From Acinetobacter albensis (GTDB lineage: Bacteria > Pseudomonadota > Gammaproteobacteria > Pseudomonadales > Moraxellaceae), in contig NZ_FMBK01000002.1 in assembly GCF_900095025.1 (NCBI RefSeq), forward strand, positions 186,001 through 250,000: 64,000 bases of DNA. Direction: 5' to 3'. This document shows positions 46,951 to 57,007 of this stretch, piece by piece (the stretch's first letter is position 1; every line of letters starts with the position of its first letter). The notes beneath the pieces are model-generated. The model made no database searches and was not told the origin of the DNA. It worked only from the letters and a program-made list of their open reading frames with translations. A program made the position numbers and the translations under genes.

Positions 46951-48486
46951 ATGCATCAGCAAGTTTACCATAGCAGTGTTTATCATAGCCAAAGTATTCA
47001 AGCATGGGAGCAACGCTGGTTTGAGAATAAAAACAGTAGATATGGCTTAATGCAGCAAGTTGCATGGAATATAGCACAACGTTTAATTCCCATTTTTAGG
47101 CAAGAGAAAATTCACCACATTGCAGTATGTTGTGGGAAGGGCAACAATGCAGCTGATGGTTATTTAACAGCTAAATATTTAAAAAAAATGGGTTTTGAGG
47201 TCGATATTTTTGCGACTGAATTAGGGCAGTCACAAGCATTACAACAAGCGCATCAAGAAGCGATAGAGAGTGAGATTAATATTTATTCAAATTTTAACTT
47301 CCAAAAAAAATATGATTGTTATATCGATGCTTTATTTGACCTAGGTCTGAACAGAAATTTAAATCCAGATTTGCAACAGATTATTCAAATTATTAATGCG
47401 CAAAAGGGTTTAAAAATAGCCATTGATATTCCAAGTGGTTTACAGGCAAATACTGGTCAGCCCTTACCGTTTGCTATTCAAGCAGATTACACTTTTGCAG
47501 TGCTCGCTCTAAAAGCTGGGCTTTTTACAGGGCAAGGAAAAGAATTTGTGGGGCAAATCAAACTCATTTCTCTTATTCCATTTGATGCAGATTTAAAACC
47601 GTTGGCTCAGCTTTCATCGCATGATTTTTCACTGCCCAAACGTCAAGCTTTTGGTCATAAGGGGAATTATGGTCATGTACTCGTGGTAGGTGGGCATGCC
47701 AATATGGGGGGTGCAGTAATGCTAGCAGGCGAAGCGGCATTTTGTGCGGGTGCAGGCAAAGTTACCGTGGTGTGTCATGAGAAACATCACACAGCAATTT
47801 TGGCACGTTCACCCAATATTATGCTGCACGATATTAATGCTTTAACCAAGGCAGAAATTCAAAAGTTATTACAGCAAGTTGATGCAATCAGTTTTGGAAT
47901 GGGTTTAGGCCGAGATTCATGGTCAGAACAGCAGTATTTAAAATGGTTTCCCCTGATCAATAATAGTGAACATCTAGAAGTAGTCATGGATGCGGATGCT
48001 TTATGGTTTTTGGCAGAATATTCTGAACCATTAAAAACACAAACTTATGCAACACCACATCCAGGTGAAGCTGCAAAACTTTTAAAGTGCTCAGTGAAAG
48101 ATATTGAAGATGATCGAATTGCTGCCATTCAACACCTACAAAATCAGTATGCAGGGCAGTGGGTACTTAAAGGAGCAGGAAGTCTGATTTTAGAAGATCG
48201 CTTGTGGATTTGCACGGCAGGCAATGCGGGAATGGGCACCGGCGGGATGGGTGATATTCTGGCAGGAATGTTGGCCAGTTTAAAAGCGCAATTTCACCAG
48301 CAGATCCATCTGCATCAAGTTGTAACGCTACACGCTTTAGCAGGTGATTGGCTAGCCGAAAAAGGAATGCGTGGTTTACAGGCCCAGAATATGAATCAAG
48401 CGGTTTATCATGTGGTAAATCAGAGAAATCAGAATGCAGAAGCCCATGAAACTTTTATGAATACTTCCAGTCCAAACGATAAGTGA
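46951..48486 (+). CDS. nnrD: Bifunctional NAD(P)H-hydrate epimerase / ADP-dependent dehydratase
   Basis: Repairs hydrated NAD(P)H. The N-terminal epimerase (YjeF_N, residues 1-215) is followed by the C-terminal ADP-dependent dehydratase (YjeF_C). Seen motifs: GKGNNAADGY (usually GKGNNGGDGY), IDIPSGLQANTGQ, then KGNYGHVLVVGGHANMGGA, GMGLGRDSW, DADALWFLAE, ATPHPGEAAKLL, NAGMGTGGMGDILAGML. The dehydratase half is canonical. In the epimerase half the normally glycine pair of the NNGGDG motif is AA, which might weaken that activity. 511 residues. It is divergent from queG. No tsaE-amiB neighbours. Confidence 0.93.
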   Translation: MHQQVYHSSVYHSQSIQAWEQRWFENKNSRYGLMQQVAWNIAQRLIPIFRQEKIHHIAVCCGKGNNAADGYLTAKYLKKMGFEVDIFATELGQSQALQQAHQEAIESEINIYSNFNFQKKYDCYIDALFDLGLNRNLNPDLQQIIQIINAQKGLKIAIDIPSGLQANTGQPLPFAIQADYTFAVLALKAGLFTGQGKEFVGQIKLISLIPFDADLKPLAQLSSHDFSLPKRQAFGHKGNYGHVLVVGGHANMGGAVMLAGEAAFCAGAGKVTVVCHEKHHTAILARSPNIMLHDINALTKAEIQKLLQQVDAISFGMGLGRDSWSEQQYLKWFPLINNSEHLEVVMDADALWFLAEYSEPLKTQTYATPHPGEAAKLLKCSVKDIEDDRIAAIQHLQNQYAGQWVLKGAGSLILEDRLWICTAGNAGMGTGGMGDILAGMLASLKAQFHQQIHLHQVVTLHALAGDWLAEKGMRGLQAQNMNQAVYHVVNQRNQNAEAHETFMNTSSPNDK

Positions 48487-48743
48487 TGACTTATAATGCA
48501 GAGGGTAAATCTAAATATTAAACTGAAAAATCAGATATAAATTTTAAGCCTAGTAAAGTTGAAATTTTGCTATTTAGTGCTTTAAAGTCGACTAGATATT
48601 CTAATAGAATAGTTCATTCTCGCTTCACTGCATGTAGAAGTTTCTCAAATGATTGAGATAAATGTTGATTTAATTCATGCTATTAAAATCATTTGAAATG
48701 CTACGCTAAATTAAAGTTCGGTGGAAAAAGTAAAGAGAACGAA

Positions 48744-49079
48744 ATGAATAAATATTTTGTGGTTATGATAGTGCTTATAATTTGTATTTTAATCGTGATT
48801 TATACACAGCGAGCTAGCTCAACCTCAAACAAGAAATCATTCAAACACATCGTGCAGAATGAATTCAGTCAATATAAAGTCATCGAAAAGAATGAGAGCT
48901 TTGTAATCTGTGAAATCAATTCTCGCAATGAATTAGAGGAATTTATTGTCATTCGAATTGATTCAAATCAGATAAAGAACATTCGAACTTTTGGTCGTAG
49001 AGTAACGTTTACTTATTCTAAGCAACCTTCACTGCGTGAAATGCGCAAAGATTTTGCACCTTATCTTTCAAATATTTGA
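48744..49079 (+). CDS. Small single-span membrane protein, unknown
   Basis: A 111-residue protein with one N-terminal membrane helix (YFVVMIVLIICILIVIY, residues 4-20) followed by a hydrophilic periplasmic or cytoplasmic domain (KSFKHIVQNEFSQYKVIEKNESFVICEI; HYDROPHILIC end PYLSNI). The ATG at 48744 starts MNKYFVVMI; the upstream in-frame 48693 start adds a basic segment without ribosome-binding site. I do not recognise the family. It is convergent with ruvC. Confidence 0.6.
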   Translation: MNKYFVVMIVLIICILIVIYTQRASSTSNKKSFKHIVQNEFSQYKVIEKNESFVICEINSRNELEEFIVIRIDSNQIKNIRTFGRRVTFTYSKQPSLREMRKDFAPYLSNI

Positions 49080-49088
49080 AATTAAGAC

Positions 49089-49634
49089 TTAACGTCTTCT
49101 ACCACTATAACGACTACGACCCCTTGCCATGCCGCCAAGTGCATTCAATACTGCCATTTTGCTCATACTACCTGAAGCGTGCGCATGACAAATAGCAGCG
49201 GCTAAGGCATCAGCAGCATCTTGTTGCGGCTTAATACTTAAATTTAAAATTCGCATGACCATCATCTGGACTTGATCTTTATCAGCTGCACCATAACCCA
49301 CAACCGATTGTTTTATTTGACGGGCAGTATATTCCGCGACTTGTAAATCTAGGTTGACTAAAGCCGCAATAGCAGCACCGCGTGCTTGACCTAGTTTTAA
49401 CGCAGAGTCTGGGTTTTGCGCCATAAAAACTTGTTCAACTGCAGCCTCGGTTGGACCATGAAATTTAACAATCCGTTCTACCCCCGCAAAAATGCGTTTT
49501 AAGCGTTCGGGCATTTCAGTGGTTTCAGTACGAATGGTTCCAGCATCTACAAAAGTCAATTTTTGCCCATCTTTTTCGATAATTCCGTAGCCTGTCATAC
49601 GTGAACCCGGATCGATACCAATAATTAATGACAT
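49089..49634 (-). CDS. ruvC: Holliday junction resolvase RuvC
   Basis: Endonuclease that resolves Holliday junctions. 181 residues. Catalytic acidic residues are in place: D8 ([12 protein letters not shown]), E67 (AAVEQVF), D139 and D142 ([16 protein letters not shown]). C-terminal basic residues SRYSGRRR may help DNA binding. It is monocistronic here, with no ruvAB alongside, an arrangement seen in Acinetobacter. Confidence 0.97.
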   Translation of the reverse strand: MSLIIGIDPGSRMTGYGIIEKDGQKLTFVDAGTIRTETTEMPERLKRIFAGVERIVKFHGPTEAAVEQVFMAQNPDSALKLGQARGAAIAALVNLDLQVAEYTARQIKQSVVGYGAADKDQVQMMVMRILNLSIKPQQDAADALAAAICHAHASGSMSKMAVLNALGGMARGRSRYSGRRR

Positions 49635-49756
49635 AAAAAGACTTTAAAAATAAAATAATGCCCATATTGTTACATAAGCGTATCAAAAAAGCTTGATCTG
49701 GTGATCATGCATAGAATTTTGTCCCCATTTACTTTGTTGAGATTAGATTAATTTTT

Positions 49757-50332
49757 ATGAAATTATTTCTTATTGTTTTAGCTGGCTTAATCCTTGAAAT
49801 ATTCGTCTGGATTGGCGTGGGTGACCTCGTCGGTAGTATGTGGTACGTATTTTTCTGGTTTGTAATCGCCTTTTTTATTGGTCTAAATTTGATTCGTAAA
49901 TATGCCGTTGGTGTCATGCCGCAGATGCAACAAATGCAAATGGGACAAATGAATGGTGATCCAACATTAACTGCGAATTTACCCAAAATTTTAGCTGGTT
50001 TTTTCTTAATGATTCCAGGCTTAATTACCGATGTTTTAGCCGTATTAATTTTGATTCCAGTCGTTCAAAATCTTTTTAAAAATGCCATGATGAAAGCTAT
50101 GGCAAAACGCCAACAAGCCATGATGGAAAAAATGATGGGCGGGATGATGGGAGGCAATATGAATGGCATGGGCGGTAATGCTTCGGGTCAGAGTCCTTTT
50201 GCGGATTTGATGCGTCAAATGCAGGAGATGCAGCAGGGATCAACGCATCAAGATTCGAATGTCATAGATGGCGAAGCCCGTGAGGTTAAGCCTGAAGCCA
50301 AAAAAATTGAAATGAAAGATGTAAATAAATAA
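49757..50332 (+). CDS. fxsA: FxsA family membrane protein with Met-rich tail
   Basis: Inner-membrane protein of the FxsA family (T7 exclusion suppressor), 191 residues. It has about three to four hydrophobic segments (IVLAGLILEIFVWIGVGDLVG, MWYVFFWFVIAFFIGLNLIR, LAGFFLMIPGLITDVLAVLILI). The family role in exclusion of phage T7 is known only from E. coli. The cytoplasmic loop and tail are very Met-rich (MQQMQMGQMN; MMEKMMGGMMGGNMNGMGG), roughly residues 60-72 and 115-145. It is divergent from ruvC. Confidence 0.85.
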   Translation: MKLFLIVLAGLILEIFVWIGVGDLVGSMWYVFFWFVIAFFIGLNLIRKYAVGVMPQMQQMQMGQMNGDPTLTANLPKILAGFFLMIPGLITDVLAVLILIPVVQNLFKNAMMKAMAKRQQAMMEKMMGGMMGGNMNGMGGNASGQSPFADLMRQMQEMQQGSTHQDSNVIDGEAREVKPEAKKIEMKDVNK

Positions 50333-50355
50333 AGAGATCAATTTTTGTATTCATC

Positions 50356-50381
50356 AGCCGAATCATAAAGATTCGGCTTTT
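50356..50381 (+). terminator. Terminator of fxsA
   Basis: AGCCGAATC and GATTCGGCT pair with a five-base loop, then TTTTTT. Confidence 0.88.
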
Positions 50382-50642
50382 TTAATCTTGGTTATTTGAG
50401 GAGGAGGTATTAGAAAAGAAACATTTATATAACTGAAATAAAAACAATAATTATACTTTTTAAATCATTCATATGTATAAGCGATCATTTTATTGATTAA
50501 AATATTTTTGAGAAATTGATTTGGTTTTTTGTGATTTGATTAATTGTTGATCGGGTGCTTTGATGAGAGCATCCAAGTTAGAAGCTATAAAAATTAAAAG
50601 AACAGAGCCTAGATTTAAACTAAGTATTTATTAAGCTTTTCA
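50379..50642. other. Intergenic region
   Basis: AT-rich. A 7-bp imperfect hairpin (GGGTGCT / AGCATCC, 50554-50575) lies 3' of the minus-strand gene ending at 50643, without a T-run on either side. Confidence 0.4.
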
Positions 50643-50843
50643 TCAGATTTTAATCTTTTCAACCACACTTTGCTCAAGTTGGGTAGATACAGAAGAAATA
50701 GATTCTGCTTGATTTTGCTGTTTTTGTAGATGTTGTATATAACGATTCGGCTTTAAAGTTGTTTCAGTATTTTCTGAACCTTGATAACTTCGGCTACGAT
50801 TTGCACGTTCGCGTAAACCACCTTTTTTAATGAGTTGTACCAT
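50643..50843 (-). CDS. Hypothetical protein, 66 residues
   Basis: Basic, Gln/Ser-rich protein starting MVQLIKKGGLRERANRSRSY, predicted largely disordered N-terminally and helical near HLQKQQNQAESISS, ending VVEKIKI. GGAG stands 8 bases upstream of the ATG, so translation is likely. No recognised domain. Confidence 0.6.
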   Translation of the reverse strand: MVQLIKKGGLRERANRSRSYQGSENTETTLKPNRYIQHLQKQQNQAESISSVSTQLEQSVVEKIKI

Positions 50844-51165
50844 TTTTTATACTCCGAATATGATTGTGTGATTTTAACCAAAAATAAAAAATCGAGTTCA
50901 TTTTTAAATCTGAAAGCATAATATGTTTTGTTTCATAGTGTAACAAAGCATTTCTCTAGAAAGATTTTAATTTCTACTTTATGAAATAAAATAAATCACT
51001 TAAGAGTGAAAACAGAAAATTATTGACTGTTGAGTTCAATTTTATTTGTAGAGTGTCTTGTATCTAGATAAAGACTCACATAAGCTCATTGAGAAGGATA
51101 TGGTCTATCTGGTAAAAACAGATAGCAATAAAAAAAAGAAGGGACACTAAAATAGGAGCATACCT
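50844..51165. other. Divergent intergenic region of two small genes
   Basis: It contains a perfect 7-bp hairpin CTATCTG / CAGATAG (51105-51125) 40 bases before the zinc-ribbon gene, followed by an A-run rather than a T-run, and promoter-like AT DNA. No ORF. Confidence 0.45.
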
Positions 51166-51396
51166 ATGCTATATCAATATCATTGTGGTTGTTGTAATCA
51201 AGTGGTTGAGTCCAGTGAAAAGGCGTGTTCAAATTGCGGTTCGCACAATATTCGAAGTCCTTTTGGTTTTTGGATTTTTTGTGTCTTAACCTGTTTGGCT
51301 GCTGTGATTGTATTTAAAGTGGGACATATTTATTTGCAAGATCATCAGGAAATTCCTGTTCAGCAATCGGTACTTGAAGCCATTAATGAAAAGTAA
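51166..51396 (+). CDS. Zinc-ribbon membrane mini-protein
   Basis: A 76-residue protein. The N-terminal half holds a rubredoxin-like zinc ribbon (C7-x-x-C10 as CGCC, and C21-x-x-C24 as CSNC). This is followed by one membrane helix (FWIFCVLTCLAAVIVFKVG, about residues 34-52) and a short tail. AGGAG lies 8 bases before the ATG. Such proteins often sense or assist membrane processes, but this one has no assigned role. It is convergent with a YdhR-like gene. Confidence 0.7.
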   Translation: MLYQYHCGCCNQVVESSEKACSNCGSHNIRSPFGFWIFCVLTCLAAVIVFKVGHIYLQDHQEIPVQQSVLEAINEK

Positions 51397-51470
51397 TAAA
51401 TAACAGCAAAATATAGTCGTCGTCATTTTAAATCCTGACATTCACCTAAAATGTCAGGATTTGGCCGAGT

Positions 51471-51779
51471 TTAATTGAGAAAATTTGCTTTGTTAAGCAC
51501 AGAGAGCGTTTGATTGACCTGAAAAATCTTACTTCGAATATTATCAATCCCAAAACTTTCTAAACGTGCAGTGTGCATTTTCAGATATTGTTCAGCATGT
51601 TTTTGCTCATCAAATAAATAAATTCCGCCAGCTTCTTGAGTCTCAGCATTTTCAGTCCAAATTTTCCAGCGTAAGCCTTGTTCTTGATTAATACTTTCTG
51701 CCAAAGCTTGAAAAGCCTCTGACATTTCTTGTCCAAAAGGTCCGTGAGTCGGAAAATCTACTTGTAATATAACGGCCAT
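51471..51779 (-). CDS. YdhR-like monooxygenase-fold protein
   Basis: A 102-residue protein of the putative mono-oxygenase YdhR family (dimeric ferredoxin-like alpha/beta barrel). It starts MAVILQVDFPTHGPFG, then ALAESINQEQGLRWKIWTEN and AGGIYLFDEQKHAEQYLKMH, closely matching E. coli YdhR. The enzymatic substrate is unknown; the fold relates to quinol monooxygenases such as ActVA-Orf6 and YgiN. It stands alone. Confidence 0.85.
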   Translation of the reverse strand: MAVILQVDFPTHGPFGQEMSEAFQALAESINQEQGLRWKIWTENAETQEAGGIYLFDEQKHAEQYLKMHTARLESFGIDNIRSKIFQVNQTLSVLNKANFLN

Positions 51780-51923
51780 TTTATTTTCCTTCTCGTTTTT
51801 AAATATGATGAAGCTTAAAATATATCTCAGTTTTAGATTTGATGATCATTTTAAATTTTTAAAAAGTCATTAAAAAAGCTCACCAGTGTGAGCTTTTAAA
51901 TTGAGAACAATTGACTTTAAAGT

Positions 51924-53090
51924 TTAAAGTCCTGCTGAAGCTTTAAGTGCTTCAACTTTATCCGTTTTTTCCCAAGTAAATGCATGATCTGAACCTTCAC
52001 GGCCAAAGTGACCATAAGCAGCAGTTTGCTTATACATTGGTTGGATCAGGTCTAACATGCGGGTAATACCGTATGGGCGTAAGTCAAAGTGTTCACGGAC
52101 CAATTGAATAATCAGTTCTTCAGCCACTTTTGCAGTATTAAAGGTATTAATGGAAATAGAAGTAGGCTCTGCAACACCAATCGCATAAGACACTTGAATT
52201 TCACATTTGTCTGCAAGACCAGCAGCCACGATATTTTTCGCAACATAACGACCCGCATATGCAGCAGAACGATCAACTTTTGATGGGTCTTTACCAGAGA
52301 AAGCACCACCACCATGACGTGCCATACCACCATACGTATCGACGATAATTTTACGGCCTGTTAAACCGCAATCACCTACAGGTCCACCAATCACAAACAT
52401 TCCCGTTGGGTTGATGTGGAATTTGGTGTCTGCATGGAACATCTCCGCAGGAATCACTTGTTTCACAATTTCTTCAATAATTGCTTCTTTTAAAGCAACT
52501 TGTGAAATCTCAGGATCATGTTGCGTTGAGAGAACCACTGCATCCAAACGAACAGGCATGCCATTTTCATAAGCAAAAGTGACCTGACTTTTCGCATCAG
52601 GGCGTAACCAAGGTAAACGGCCATTACGACGTAGTTCAGCTTGCTTTTCCATTAAACGATGCGCATATGAAATTGGTGCAGGCATCAGTACGTCAGTTTC
52701 ACGACTTGCATAACCAAACATTAAGCCTTGATCACCAGCACCTTGATCTTCAGGTTTTTGACGATCAACACCTTGAGCAATTTCAGGTGACTGTTTGCCA
52801 ATCATGTTAATGACGGCACAGGTTGAACCATCAAAACCAAGGTCTGAATGGTGATAACCAATACCATTCACGGTTTGACGTACAATTGCTTCAAAGTCTA
52901 CATTTGCTGTTGTTGTGATTTCACCTGCAAGGACTACAGCACCTGTTTTTACAAGCGTTTCACAAGCAACCCGTGCAAATGGGTCCTCCGTTAAGATTGC
53001 ATCCAAAATAGCATCACTGATTTGGTCAGCCATTTTATCCGGATGGCCTTCGCTTACAGATTCCGAGGTAAATACAGCGTACTCGCGCAT
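51924..53090 (-). CDS. metK: S-adenosylmethionine synthase
   Basis: Makes SAM from methionine and ATP, the principal methyl donor. 388 residues. ATP/methionine motifs: [29 protein letters not shown], and [31 protein letters not shown] is the conventional start (53090), with AGGA just upstream; an in-frame start at 53102 is disfavoured. The leader has a small structured GC-richer patch, but no known SAM riboswitch. It is divergent from tkt with a 750-base gap. Confidence 0.97.
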   Translation of the reverse strand: MREYAVFTSESVSEGHPDKMADQISDAILDAILTEDPFARVACETLVKTGAVVLAGEITTTANVDFEAIVRQTVNGIGYHHSDLGFDGSTCAVINMIGKQSPEIAQGVDRQKPEDQGAGDQGLMFGYASRETDVLMPAPISYAHRLMEKQAELRRNGRLPWLRPDAKSQVTFAYENGMPVRLDAVVLSTQHDPEISQVALKEAIIEEIVKQVIPAEMFHADTKFHINPTGMFVIGGPVGDCGLTGRKIIVDTYGGMARHGGGAFSGKDPSKVDRSAAYAGRYVAKNIVAAGLADKCEIQVSYAIGVAEPTSISINTFNTAKVAEELIIQLVREHFDLRPYGITRMLDLIQPMYKQTAAYGHFGREGSDHAFTWEKTDKVEALKASAGL

Positions 53091-53839
53091 AAGTCCTATC
53101 ACAGTTAATTCAAAAGACGCAATATGTTACATCGAGTTCGACTTTTCGACCAGTTCTACTCGACCAAAATGCCTGAAATTATTTCAATTTTACGACTTTT
53201 TAATTGATATGAGCATTTAAAAAACTGATAAGGAATCAAAAATGTGGATCTAAACTAAGTTTTCACTCTTACATATTTTGAGAATAATAAATCAAGCAAG
53301 TGATAGCTGACTTGAGCCACCTAGAGATTTTATCTTTATATTTTTAATATTTTAATGCTTATCAATGGCTTAAATTTTACTAAAATTCATTTTATAAAAT
53401 AGAAAAAATTTTAAAACAAATATTAAGGTCAATCACAGAGTCATTATTATATGAATTTTTGATTTATTTTAATTAAAGTGAATTTTATTCATTTAATAAA
53501 TTTTCTAGAGAATAATTTTTTCATAAGAGATGAAAAGTTCAGATAAAAGCATGAATAAGTAAAATAAGGACATTTGTCGCAGCATTTAATTGTTGAATTG
53601 AAAATTGAAAATTTTAGTCATCACATTTTTAGTGTAGAAATTCTCCTATTTTTGGCTCTTCATCAATAAAATTGATACTAAATTTCACTTAATTGTGAAT
53701 AAGAGATAAGCAGTCACGAATAAATGTGGAAATGTTGACTATTAGGCTTTACCCCTTGGCGTTTTTTTAAGACAATATAGCCAACTTTGAATGTTCCTAT
53801 TCATGATCTTCTTTAAACGATTTAGTTGGACGCTGACCT
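53091..53839. other. Long AT-rich divergent intergenic region between metK and tkt
   Basis: No supported ORF. At 53132-53163 an inverted repeat TCGAGT...ACTCGA encloses repeated GTCGAA words, transcribed in the metK direction and standing out against AT-rich DNA. The last 100 bases before tkt hold TTGACT near 53733 without a matching -10 at good spacing. The middle part (53220-53700) is AT-rich without clear features. Confidence 0.5.
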
Positions 53840-55828
53840 ATGACAACCCCGCTTAATGAACGTCGTATTGCAAACGCAATTCGTGTATTGGCAATGGATG
53901 CTGTGCAAAAAGCAAATTCAGGACATCCAGGCGCTCCAATGGGGATGGCAGATATCGCTGATGTGGTGTGGCGTGATTTTTTAAACCACAACCCAAGCAA
54001 TCCACAATGGGCAAACCGCGATCGTTTTGTTTTGTCGAATGGTCATGGTTCAATGCTGCAATATGCATTGCTACATTTAGCAGGATATGACCTATCAATT
54101 GATGACTTGAAATCTTTCCGTCAATTGCATTCAAAAACGCCAGGTCATCCTGAATTGGGTTATGCGCCGGGGATCGAAACGACGACTGGTCCATTAGGAC
54201 AAGGGATTGCCAATGCGGTAGGTTTTGCGCTGGCTGAAAAAACCTTAGCCGCTCAGTTCAATAAAGATGACATCCAAGTGGTTGATCATTTTACGTATTG
54301 TTTCTTGGGTGATGGTTGTTTAATGGAAGGTGTTTCTCATGAAGCATGTTCATTGGCGGGTACTTTGGGTCTAGGCAAACTGGTTGCTTATTATGACGAC
54401 AATGGTATTTCAATTGATGGTGAAGTTGAAGGTTGGTTCTCTGACGATACAGAGCAACGTTTCCACGCTTACGGTTGGCAAGTAATTAAAGTTGATGGCC
54501 ATGATACAGAGGCATTACGTGCTGCAACCTTAGAAGCCAAAGCTGAAGCAACGAAGCCGACATTAATTATTTGTAAAACGATTATTGGTTTAGGTTCGCC
54601 AAATAAACAAGGTAAAGAAGATTGCCACGGCGCACCTTTAGGGAACGACGAAATTACGCTAACGCGCGAAGCTTTAGGCTGGACTGAAGAAGCATTTGTT
54701 ATTCCTGAAGACGTTTACGCGGCTTGGAATGCAAAAGATAAAGGTGCGAAATCTGAAGCAGCTTGGAATGAAACTTTTGCTGCCTATGCTACAAAATATC
54801 CAACGGAAGCTGCTGAGCTGAAACGTCGCATGTCAGGCGATTTACCTGCTGATTTTGCGGCTAAAGCAGATGCATATATTGCTGAAGTGAATGCAAAAGC
54901 TGAAACCATTGCAACGCGTAAAGCCAGTCAAAATGCATTACAAGCTTTTGGACCTTTACTGCCTGAAATTTTAGGTGGCTCTGCTGACTTAGCGGGTTCT
55001 AACCTGACCATTTGGAAAGGTTGTGAAGGTATTCAGGATAATCCTGCGGGTAACTATGTACACTACGGTGTGCGTGAATTTGGTATGACTGCGATTGCCA
55101 ACGGTGTTGCACTGCACGGTGGTTTTATTCCTTACGTTGCAACATTCTTGATGTTCATGGAATATGCACGTAATGCGGTACGTATGTCTGCATTGATGAA
55201 ACAACGTGTGATTCATGTTTATACCCATGACTCAATTGGTTTGGGTGAAGATGGTCCAACACATCAACCTGTAGAACAAATTGCATCACTACGTGGAACA
55301 CCAAATTTAAATACATGGCGTCCATGTGACACAGTTGAAGCGGCAATTTCTTGGAAATCTGCATTATTACGTTCAGAAGGTCCATCTGCACTGATTTTCT
55401 CACGTCAAAATTTGGCTTTCCAAACACGTACTCAAACTCAAATTGAGGATGTTGCGAAGGGTGGTTATATTCTGGCTAAAGAGAAAGGTGAGTTAAAAGC
55501 GATCATTATTGCAACAGGTTCAGAAGTATCACTTGCAATGGAGGCACATGCTCAGCTTGAAGGCGTACGTGTTGTGTCTATGCCGTGTGCTGAAGAGTTT
55601 GTAAAACAAGATGCCGCATATCGTGAAGCTGTTCTTCCTGCAAATATGCGTGCGCGTGTTGCTGTTGAAGCTGCACATGTCGATTACTGGTGGAAATTTG
55701 TCGGTCTGGATGGACGTGTGATTGGAATGACGACTTATGGTGAATCTGCGCCAGCAAAAGATTTATATCAGCATTTTGGTATTACCACTGAAGCAGTGGT
55801 TGCTGCTGTACAAGAATTAACTGCGTAA
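53840..55828 (+). CDS. tkt: Transketolase
   Basis: TPP-dependent enzyme of the non-oxidative pentose phosphate pathway, moving two-carbon units between sugar phosphates. 662 residues. Features in order: [14 protein letters not shown] near residue 26, [20 protein letters not shown]-magnesium motif [13 protein letters not shown] (about residues 156-168), and the pyrimidine-domain [14 protein letters not shown], followed by the C-terminal [12 protein letters not shown]. The complete enzyme. It is divergent from metK; a strong terminator follows. Confidence 0.97.
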   Translation: MTTPLNERRIANAIRVLAMDAVQKANSGHPGAPMGMADIADVVWRDFLNHNPSNPQWANRDRFVLSNGHGSMLQYALLHLAGYDLSIDDLKSFRQLHSKTPGHPELGYAPGIETTTGPLGQGIANAVGFALAEKTLAAQFNKDDIQVVDHFTYCFLGDGCLMEGVSHEACSLAGTLGLGKLVAYYDDNGISIDGEVEGWFSDDTEQRFHAYGWQVIKVDGHDTEALRAATLEAKAEATKPTLIICKTIIGLGSPNKQGKEDCHGAPLGNDEITLTREALGWTEEAFVIPEDVYAAWNAKDKGAKSEAAWNETFAAYATKYPTEAAELKRRMSGDLPADFAAKADAYIAEVNAKAETIATRKASQNALQAFGPLLPEILGGSADLAGSNLTIWKGCEGIQDNPAGNYVHYGVREFGMTAIANGVALHGGFIPYVATFLMFMEYARNAVRMSALMKQRVIHVYTHDSIGLGEDGPTHQPVEQIASLRGTPNLNTWRPCDTVEAAISWKSALLRSEGPSALIFSRQNLAFQTRTQTQIEDVAKGGYILAKEKGELKAIIIATGSEVSLAMEAHAQLEGVRVVSMPCAEEFVKQDAAYREAVLPANMRARVAVEAAHVDYWWKFVGLDGRVIGMTTYGESAPAKDLYQHFGITTEAVVAAVQELTA

Positions 55829-55864
55829 TTATTTATTGTTTTATTTAACGACACAGTGAGTTTG

Positions 55865-55890
55865 AAAACGCTCCCATCGGAGCGTTTTTT
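55865..55890 (+). terminator. Terminator of tkt
   Basis: AAAACGCTCC and GGAGCGTTTT with CATC loop, followed by TT. Confidence 0.92.
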
Positions 55891-55996
55891 ATTGTGTGAT
55901 GACCAATGAATTCTGCTGTTTAAAATTTACTAAATATGACTGGCAGTTTTGATCGGAAAGTATATAGTTGCAGCATTCATTCCGTATACATCTAGC

Positions 55997-56015
55997 TATG
56001 GTTTCATAAACCATA
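55997..56015. promoter_or_regulatory. 8-bp palindrome upstream of a small gene
   Basis: TATGGTTT-CAT-AAACCATA lies 13 bases before the start of the small gene at 56028, overlapping or preceding its ribosome-binding site (GAGGAA). It could be an operator or a translation-controlling hairpin. Confidence 0.45.
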
Positions 56016-56027
56016 AGTGAGGAAATT

Positions 56028-56243
56028 ATGAGCCTTTATGAACAGATTAGTGATGAAATCACTTTGATGGATGTGGGCGAGCAAAAGTGGATTGGACAGG
56101 ATTTGCCTCTTGAATCCATGATGGCAGTCGTACTCATGTTGAAAGAACTTGATGAAGAGAAAGTCATTAAAGTTCGTCGACAAAATCGTGAAAAAAATAC
56201 GGGTTTAAAACAGATTGATCGTGTTTTGGTTGAAAAGTTATAA
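56028..56243 (+). CDS. Hypothetical protein, 71 residues
   Basis: Starts MSLYEQISDEITLMDVGEQ and continues as a mostly helical acidic-then-basic protein ending QIDRVLVEKL. GAGGAA precedes the ATG at 5-6 bases. No recognised motif or membrane segment. A perfect terminator follows the stop, supporting a small monocistronic gene; the palindrome before the start hints at control. Confidence 0.6.
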   Translation: MSLYEQISDEITLMDVGEQKWIGQDLPLESMMAVVLMLKELDEEKVIKVRRQNREKNTGLKQIDRVLVEKL

Positions 56244-56260
56244 ATATTTAAAAATCCTTT

Positions 56261-56282
56261 AAAAGCCCCATCTGGGGCTTTT
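56261..56282. terminator. Bidirectional terminator after the small gene
   Basis: AAAAGCCCC and GGGGCTTTT with an ATCT loop, between convergent genes. Confidence 0.9.
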
Positions 56283-56304
56283 ATTATTTGAGCTCACTTA
56301 TTTT

Positions 56305-56712
56305 CTAAAGTGTTAATTGAGTCTGAATATGAATAGTGGAGGTGAGTAATTTATGAACGGGACAGTTTTCAGCCACTTTCAATAAGCGTTTATGCTGCTC
56401 TTCAGTAAAATTGCCTTTTAAAGTAATTTTACGTTCAATGATATTTTGGCCTATTTCAGGGTCACCCGCTGGATTTAAAACTAAATCGACTTGAACATGT
56501 TCTAACGTTATTTCTTTATGATCTGCATACATTTGTAAAGTGACTGTTGTACATGCACCTAAAGCTGAAAGCAAAAGTTGTATTGGGTTGGGAGCTGTAT
56601 CTTGTCCACCTTTTGAGAGAGGTTCGTCTACATACCAAGTATGACCTGAAGGATCAGTAAGTGTAACGCGATAGGGTGTGGTTGTATTTTGAGCTTGCAC
56701 GCTATGAATCAT
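56305..56712 (-). CDS. OsmC/YhfA family thiol protein
   Basis: A 135-residue OsmC-superfamily protein. Both reactive cysteines are seen: [12 protein letters not shown] (about residue 53) and [10 protein letters not shown] (about residue 117). It is closer to the YhfA-type OsmC subfamily than to Ohr, judging by [33 protein letters not shown] thiol peroxidase for organic peroxides or hydroperoxides is the family role, but the YhfA subgroup is uncharacterised. No regulator OhrR lies next to it. Confidence 0.87.
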   Translation of the reverse strand: MIHSVQAQNTTTPYRVTLTDPSGHTWYVDEPLSKGGQDTAPNPIQLLLSALGACTTVTLQMYADHKEITLEHVQVDLVLNPAGDPEIGQNIIERKITLKGNFTEEQHKRLLKVAENCPVHKLLTSTIHIQTQLTL

Positions 56713-57007
56713 AAGAATTATTTTTTAAAAAATGATCTAGATATAGAAAACTTTATAGTGCATGAAGACTGTTTGTTTTTTGTATTAAATTATTCTCAGA
56801 TAATCAGTAAAAACAATATTTTTATAAATTATTTTTAAAATCTATATTTTTATCAATTGCTTAGTTTTATCTATTATTTTTAAATATCAGACATTAATAA
56901 AGCCCTATAGATTGTTCTATTCTTGCAACATATCGTTTTATCAAGAGCAGTGAATTAAGATAGGAAAGGTATAAACTCATCACTATTCGAAAACGAGATA
57001 AAAACAC

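Noticed and set aside
46928..47077. N-terminal extension of QueG
   Set aside because: Would overlap the well-supported nnrD start on the other strand and has no homologous counterpart.
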